From JACRBR01 sp964371355 (lineage in GTDB: Bacteria; Chloroflexota; Dehalococcoidia; DSTF01; JACRBR01): DNA of 64,000 nucleotides. The position numbers were made by a program, and so were the translations under genes. The DNA is taken from positions 1 to 64,000 of the forward strand of contig CAYJMG010000013.1 in the NCBI GenBank assembly GCA_964371355.1. The letters are read 5' to 3'. Every line of letters begins with the position of its first letter. Positions within the stretch are counted from its first letter, which is position 1. The notes beneath the pieces were generated by a model. The model was not told where the DNA came from, searched no databases, and saw only the letters and a program-made list of their open reading frames with translations. Below, in pieces: positions 59,638-64,000 of the stretch.

Positions 59638-60762
59638 CTACACGACGAGCAGCGCGGCCGGCACGACGAGGATTGCGCCGAGGAAGATGGCGAAGCCGCG
59701 CCGGTCACGCGTGGCCCGCGTCGCCGCGTTGAGAATCAGCTCCCGGAAGGGGTCGAAGACGAACACCAGGATGAGGACCGAAACAGCGAAGACCGCGACC
59801 ATCTCGCTGAAGATGATGGTGAAGGCGCGAGGGGTATCGAGGAGCAGCGTCACGAAGAGCTTGTCGACGAAGGTGCCGATCTGCGCACCCATGACGTACG
59901 GGATGATGTCTTTCCTCCGGACGATGCCTTTCATCGAGAGCGGCACCAGGATCGTGAGCGACACCGCAACCGACACGGTCAGGACGGTGATCGCGATGCC
60001 CAGCGCAAACATCGTGAACTTCATGTGCAGGCGTTCGACCATGCGCTGGAATCGCGGATCGGTGGATTCCAGCGAAGGCAGCGCCCCGTCGAACAATTTC
60101 AACGAGACGACGGCTGCGACGACGCCCGCCGCGAACAAGCCCAGGAGCGGCAGGACATCGTCGAACACGTCGACGAGGGGCTCGTAGGCATCGTTCACGC
60201 CGCGGACGATGCCGGGCGAGCCGAATCGCACCTCATCGAACCAGCCGCTCTCCAGGAACACGTACCCCAGCGGGATCCCGAACGCGTAGACGGCCCATGT
60301 CGTGAGCAGCGCGACGGCGCCGATGTAGAGGCCATCGGGCTCGCGCCGGCCGCGGACGTAGTAGAGGAATCCCACGAACAGCACGATGAACGAGGCGCCC
60401 AGCCGGCCGCCGCTGATCATGAAGTACGTTTCTCCGTCGCTGAGCACGCCACGGCTGAAGAGCGTCAGTGCGACGGAGGCGACGGGAGAGCCGCTCCCCA
60501 GGATGTAGGCGTTCAGCCAGCCGAACCCGACGTAGTTCACGGCCCCTGACACGTTGAGGCCGTCGAGGATCGGCGTGATGCCTGTCGCGCCGCGCTTCAT
60601 GAGCTGAAGCGACAGGATGAACGTCGCGAGAGCAACAAAGAGCACGCCAGATCGCCGGAGGGCGCGAAAACCGGTGAGGTGGAGGGGCACGCGCAGGAGC
60701 TGCTCCTCATCGGCGGGGGCGGCATGCGCCCGGAAGGCAGCCTTCTGCGCGTGCTCGGTCAT
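59638..60762 (-). CDS. Na/Pi cotransporter family protein, candidate sulfate transporter
   Basis: A 374-residue inner-membrane protein with eight or nine helices and two inverted NptA-type repeats: GSGSPVASVALTLFSRG in the first half and GAQIGTFVDKLFVTLL in the second. The family normally moves phosphate with sodium. Here the gene follows sat by one base inside the sulfate activation cluster, so it more likely imports sulfate; this is context-based. A hydrophilic N-terminus of about 35 residues precedes the first helix. Confidence 0.78.
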   Translation of the reverse strand: MTEHAQKAAFRAHAAPADEEQLLRVPLHLTGFRALRRSGVLFVALATFILSLQLMKRGATGITPILDGLNVSGAVNYVGFGWLNAYILGSGSPVASVALTLFSRGVLSDGETYFMISGGRLGASFIVLFVGFLYYVRGRREPDGLYIGAVALLTTWAVYAFGIPLGYVFLESGWFDEVRFGSPGIVRGVNDAYEPLVDVFDDVLPLLGLFAAGVVAAVVSLKLFDGALPSLESTDPRFQRMVERLHMKFTMFALGIAITVLTVSVAVSLTILVPLSMKGIVRRKDIIPYVMGAQIGTFVDKLFVTLLLDTPRAFTIIFSEMVAVFAVSVLILVFVFDPFRELILNAATRATRDRRGFAIFLGAILVVPAALLVV

Positions 60763-60763
60763 C

Positions 60764-61948
60764 TCATCCGCCGGCCGTGGCCTTCGCGCGCTCTGCGGCG
60801 ATCAGCACGCGGGCGACCTCGGGTCGCGAGAACTCGTGCGGGGGCTCGATGCCCTGCGTTAGAAACTCGCGCACCTGCGTCCCGCTCAGCGAGATGCGGT
60901 CATCGGCGCCGTGGGGGCAGGTCTTGCTGGAGGCCATGCCCTCGCACCTCTTGCAGAAGAACGTGTGCTCGAAGAACAGCGGCGTGATGCCCAGTCGCTG
61001 CGGGTCGAACTCGTCGAAGATGAGCTGGGCGTCGTATGTGCCGTAGTAGCTGCCGACGCCGGCGTGGTCGCGGCCGACGATGAAGTGCGAGCAGCCGTAG
61101 TTCTTCCGCATGATCGCGTGGAAGATCGCCTCGCGCGGACCGGCGTAGCGCATCGCGGCCGGCAGGACCGACAGCAGCACGCGGTCCTTCGGGTAGTACC
61201 CGTCGAGCAGCACGCGGTAGCACTCCATCCGCACGTCGGCTGGAATGTCGTCCGACTTGGTGTCGCCGACGAGGGGGTGCAGCAACAGGCCATCGGTGAT
61301 CTCGAGCGCCGCCTTCTGGATGTACTCGTGTGCGCGGTGCACCGGGTTGCGGGTCTGGAAGCCGACCACGCGCTTCCAGCCTCGCTCGACGAAGGCAGCG
61401 CGCGTCTGCGCCGGGTCGAGCCGGTACTCCGGGAACGTGGGGTTCGCCCGGCGCCGGAACACGTGCACCGGCCCCCCGAGTAGCAGCTCGTCCTGCGCGT
61501 ACAGCGCGGCGACCCCCGGGTGCTTCTCCTCGATGGTGCGAAAGACCTTCTCCGCCTCGATGGTCTTGTCGTACCCGAACGTGTCCGTGACCGTCATCAA
61601 CGCCAGCGGCGTGCCTTCCTCGTCCGTGAGCGCGATCTCTCCCTGGAAGGCCTTCGCCTGCTCCTTCGAAGCGCTCAGCGTCACCGGGATCGACCACGGC
61701 AGGCCGTCGGGCAGGTGCATCGACTCGACGACACTCTCGTACTGTGGCGCGGTCATGAAGCCGTCGATGGGTGAGAAGCCGCCGTTGGCGAGCAGCTCCA
61801 GGTCCGACAGCTCGCGCGAGTTGAGCTGCCGCTGGGGCAGCGACTTCGCCTTTTCGGCCAGCGCCTTCGCGGCGTCGCCGGTGACCTCGCGCGGGTTGAG
61901 CTTGCCGCCGTGCGGGGCGATGAGTCCTTGTTCGGTTCCGTCTGGCAT
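60764..61948 (-). CDS. sat: Sulfate adenylyltransferase (ATP sulfurylase)
   Basis: A 394-residue homomeric ATP sulfurylase that makes APS from sulfate and ATP. The substrate loops are QTRNPVHRAHE (HxxH region) and GRDHAGVGSYYGTYDAQ, with CKRCEGMASSKTCPHG forming a zinc-binding insert found in bacterial and archaeal Sat. No APS kinase domain is fused; CysC is a separate gene 83 nt upstream. Confidence 0.96.
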   Translation of the reverse strand: MPDGTEQGLIAPHGGKLNPREVTGDAAKALAEKAKSLPQRQLNSRELSDLELLANGGFSPIDGFMTAPQYESVVESMHLPDGLPWSIPVTLSASKEQAKAFQGEIALTDEEGTPLALMTVTDTFGYDKTIEAEKVFRTIEEKHPGVAALYAQDELLLGGPVHVFRRRANPTFPEYRLDPAQTRAAFVERGWKRVVGFQTRNPVHRAHEYIQKAALEITDGLLLHPLVGDTKSDDIPADVRMECYRVLLDGYYPKDRVLLSVLPAAMRYAGPREAIFHAIMRKNYGCSHFIVGRDHAGVGSYYGTYDAQLIFDEFDPQRLGITPLFFEHTFFCKRCEGMASSKTCPHGADDRISLSGTQVREFLTQGIEPPHEFSRPEVARVLIAAERAKATAGG

Positions 61949-61956
61949 GTGTGTCC

Positions 61957-62025
61957 TCGGTTGTCAGTGTTCAGTTGTCAGTAGTCAGTCGGTCGGCCGC
62001 CGTAGGGGCGCGGCCTGCTGCGCCC
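61957..62025. repeat. TCAGTTGTCAGT micro-repeat plus GGGGCG hairpin
   Basis: Imperfect TCAG(T)T units (about 61957-61990) are followed by GTAGGGGCGCGGCC and TGCGCCC, a member of the dispersed GGGGC...GCCCC hairpin family. It lies between cysC and sat. Confidence 0.6.
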
Positions 62026-62031
62026 GCTTGT

Positions 62032-62580
62032 TCACGCCGGCGTCTTTGCCGGGACGTAGCCCAGCCCCTCGAGCTTGGCCATCACCTTCGCGACACTGTC
62101 GGCCAGCTCTTCCTTCTCGGAGTCCACGAAGATCTCCGGGTTCACCGGCTCCTCGTAGGGGTCGCTGACGCCCGTGAAGTTCTTGATCTCGCCCTTGATC
62201 GCCTTCTCGTACAGCCCCTTCACGTCGCGGCGCGTCAGCTCCTCGATCGAGCAGTGGACGTGGACCTCGACGAAGTTGCCGATGTTCGTCTTTACCTCGT
62301 CGCGGATCTCGCGGTAGGGCGAAATGGCGGAGGCGAGGACGCAGACGCCGTTGCGCGTCAGCACCTCGGCGACCCAGCCGATGCGGCGAATGTTCGTGTC
62401 GCGGTCTTCCTTGCTGAAGCCCAGTCCTTTGCTCAGGTGCGTGCGCACGACGTCGCCGTCCAGCTTCTCGAGCTTCGTGATGCCGCGCTCGCGCAGCAGC
62501 GGCTCGATGGCGTCGGCGATGGTGGTCTTCCCGGCGCCCGAAAGCCCCGTGAACCAGACCGTGAAGCCTTTCTGTTCCAA
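62032..62580 (-). CDS. cysC: Adenylylsulfate kinase
   Basis: A 182-residue P-loop kinase that phosphorylates APS to PAPS. P-loop GLSGAGKTTIADA, then LDGDVVRTHLSKGLGFSKEDRDTNIRRIGWVAE, ASAISPYREIRDEV and NFTGVSDPYEEPVNPEI are the family blocks. Because the CysH next to it looks like an APS reductase, PAPS may serve sulfation rather than reduction, or CysH may use both. Confidence 0.95.
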   Translation of the reverse strand: MEQKGFTVWFTGLSGAGKTTIADAIEPLLRERGITKLEKLDGDVVRTHLSKGLGFSKEDRDTNIRRIGWVAEVLTRNGVCVLASAISPYREIRDEVKTNIGNFVEVHVHCSIEELTRRDVKGLYEKAIKGEIKNFTGVSDPYEEPVNPEIFVDSEKEELADSVAKVMAKLEGLGYVPAKTPA

Positions 62581-62726
62581 CCTGTGTTCCTCCCTTTTCC
62601 TACTGATTCAGTGGGCATTCATTCGCCCATAAATGTGGGGCACGGCACGCTCCATGCCCCTGTCTATCGCCGCCATTATGTGCGGTGCGCTCGCTTCACG
62701 CACCCTGCCCCGATACAAACGCCGGG

Positions 62727-62758
62727 GCCGGCGATCTCCGCAACCGCCGATCGCCGGC
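62727..62758. terminator. Hairpin downstream of cysH
   Basis: Arms GCCGGCGATC and GATCGCCGGC (10 bp, 12-base loop) lie 20 bp after the cysH stop on the minus strand. No T tract follows, so it may only stabilise the message or partly stop transcription before cysC. Confidence 0.55.
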
Positions 62759-62777
62759 TAGCCTCCGCGAGCGGCCC

Positions 62778-63554
62778 TCAAGCCCCTTCCCCGTCCTCGT
62801 GCAGACGGTCGTAGCCGGTCTGGCCCTCGGGGACGTGCAGACCGCACTCCACCTTGTCGAACCCCTGCCAGCGACCGCTGCGCGCGTCGTCGCCCGGGTT
62901 CACAGGCTTCGTGCAGTGCGTGCAGCCGATGCTGGGGTAGTTGCGGTCGTGCAGGTCGTTGTACGGCACACCGTTCTCGAGCACGTACGTCCACACCTGC
63001 GACTCGGTCCACGCCGCCAGCGGGTTCACCTTAATCAGGTCGAACTTCGCGTCCCACTCGACGATCTGGATGTCCGCGCGCGACGCGCTCTGGTCGCGCC
63101 GCAGCCCGCTGATCCACGCGCGCTTCCCCGCGAGGGCGCGGCGGTTCGGCTCGACCTTCCGGATCTGGCAGCAGAGGTCCGGGTCGCGCGCCCACAGCTC
63201 GTCGCCATACTTCGCGGCCTGTTCCTGGGGCGTAACGAGCGACATGTAGCCGGCAGGCTCGAAGTCGTACTTCTCCGCGCAGAGGTCGCGCAGCCGGTAG
63301 GTCTCGGGGAAGAGGAAGTCAGTATCGAGGTAGAACACCTCGACGGACCTGTCGATGCCGTCGTCTCGACGCAGCATCATGTCGAGCAAGACCATGCCCG
63401 AGGGCCCGCCGAACGAACACGCCAACGCCAGCCCCGGCCGGTACTCCCCGGCGGCCCAGCGCAGGATCTCCTGCGGCGTCTTGCCCTCCAGCGCGGCCGA
63501 AAGCTCGCCCAGTTCCTCTGGCGTCGGTCGCGTCGCGATCGTCTCTTGCGTCAC
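62778..63554 (-). CDS. cysH: Phosphoadenylyl/adenylyl-sulfate reductase (APS reductase type)
   Basis: A 258-residue CysH. The [4Fe-4S] ligands of APS reductases are present as the CC pair in DLCCQIRKVEP and the CxxC in IGCTHCTKP, and the catalytic Cys is in VECGLH. These Cys pairs mark the APS-using enzyme, which yields sulfite with thioredoxin as donor. The PP-loop start is ALACSFGGPSG, where the canonical SFG is followed by a Gly. It precedes cysC in the same direction and follows the sulfite reductase gene by 36 nt. Confidence 0.93.
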   Translation of the reverse strand: MTQETIATRPTPEELGELSAALEGKTPQEILRWAAGEYRPGLALACSFGGPSGMVLLDMMLRRDDGIDRSVEVFYLDTDFLFPETYRLRDLCAEKYDFEPAGYMSLVTPQEQAAKYGDELWARDPDLCCQIRKVEPNRRALAGKRAWISGLRRDQSASRADIQIVEWDAKFDLIKVNPLAAWTESQVWTYVLENGVPYNDLHDRNYPSIGCTHCTKPVNPGDDARSGRWQGFDKVECGLHVPEGQTGYDRLHEDGEGA

Positions 63555-63590
63555 GCTACTCGCTGCTCCCCTGTCGCTTGTACCTGACAG

Positions 63591-64000
63591 CTAGACTGCG
63601 CATTCGCCCTCGCCCATGTCGTCGAGCGTGAAGAACTTGGTCTGGCCCCAGTCGATGTACGCCATTGGATTCTGGTTGAACTCCGGCACGATCTTGTACT
63701 CCGACAGCAGCTCCTGCACGTAACCAGTACCGGAGCGCTCCGCCCACGACGCGAACTTCTCCCCCTCGTTCCGCTCGCCCACGTACGTGGCGACAAGCTG
63801 CTCGACCGCGTCCGGGATGTACCGCGCGGGTATCTTCATCGTCAGCTTCGCCAGCTTGCCCGTGCCGCGGGCATTGCCGCCCAGCATGAGCTGGAACGCC
63901 GGAACCTGCCGCTCCCCCATGCGGATGGCCATGCCGTAGAAGCCGATATCGGCGATGTGGTGCTGGCCGCACGAGTTCGGGCAGCCGCTGATGTTGATCC
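63591..64000 (-). CDS. Assimilatory sulfite/nitrite reductase, C-terminal part (cut by window)
   Basis: Only the last 136 or so codons are in the window; the start lies beyond 64000. The block GCPNSCGQHHIADIGFYG contains the second cysteine pair (CxxxC) that binds the [4Fe-4S] cluster coupled to siroheme. Position next to cysH and cysC favours sulfite reductase, although the ferredoxin-nitrite reductase family looks alike here. Confidence 0.88.
   Translation of the reverse strand, partial: INISGCPNSCGQHHIADIGFYGMAIRMGERQVPAFQLMLGGNARGTGKLAKLTMKIPARYIPDAVEQLVATYVGERNEGEKFASWAERSGTGYVQELLSEYKIVPEFNQNPMAYIDWGQTKFFTLDDMGEGECAV

Overview
The window is a gene-dense, high-GC bacterial chromosome segment with about 57 protein-coding genes on both strands. 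I see no rRNA, tRNA, phage, transposase or CRISPR array. The gene set (three CaiB/BaiF CoA-transferases, GatD without MurT beside it, FabL-type enoyl reductase, PrsW, an FGLLP-type membrane protein, a secreted protein with dockerin-like repeats, many DinB/VOC/hotdog singletons) and the short dispersed hairpin repeats between genes suggest a Chloroflexota member, perhaps near Dehalococcoidia or Tepidiformales. That placement is inference from gene content only.

Layout. 1-10.6 kb: a 206-bp-period direct repeat, gatD, a PrsW protease, an Rrf2 regulator, an S23-type four-helix protein, azlCD, proA and a large secreted beta-propeller protein. 10.6-21.2 kb: divergent short-chain dehydrogenases (one FabL-like), a PIN-domain toxin-antitoxin pair, a DUF58/Nif3 group, an AI-2E-type permease, an S41 lipoprotein, plsY, a cytidylate-kinase-like protein, a 4 x 60-bp tandem repeat and speD. 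21.7-30.3 kb: citrate synthase, an M20 amidohydrolase, a MoxR-DUF58-TgpA-like operon and a fused class III CoA-transferase. 30.4-36.4 kb (minus strand): an S-adenosylmethionine cycle cluster, mtnA-mtnP-GNAT-ahcY-S23-metK, headed by a recognisable promoter, a SAM-I (S-box) riboswitch and a rho-independent terminator. 36.4-52.6 kb: mixed housekeeping and accessory genes (ychF, thrB, a diguanylate cyclase, a CoA-transferase pair, a UbiB-type kinase, a DUF5615/DUF433 pair, OsmC, DUF4173, an FAD amine-oxidase-like protein). 52.7-64.0 kb (minus strand): an assimilatory sulfate reduction and cysteine region: sulfite reductase (cut by the window end), APS reductase, APS kinase, ATP sulfurylase, a Na/Pi-family transporter, a CymR-like regulator, cysK, a sulfur-carrier/E1 fusion, a CysO-like sulfur carrier and cysM.

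The SAM cycle genes and the sulfur/cysteine genes meet logically: sulfate becomes sulfide, sulfide becomes cysteine by a CysK route and probably a second route using a protein thiocarboxylate (CysM with a CysO-like carrier), and the methionine/SAM side recycles methylthioadenosine and S-adenosylhomocysteine, with speD drawing SAM into polyamines.

Points most worth a second look: a recurrent TANNNT box 6-10 nt before start codons, which suggests widespread leaderless transcription; a sulfur-carrier domain fused to its E1 enzyme so that its diglycine is internal, beside a free carrier ending in GGQ; a TgpA-like protein that has lost all three transglutaminase catalytic residues; an S41 protease homologue with Cys where the general-base Lys should be; an aspartyl-protease/DUF5678 gene pair; and a structured leader that pairs with the ribosome binding site of a 41-residue Arg-rich peptide.
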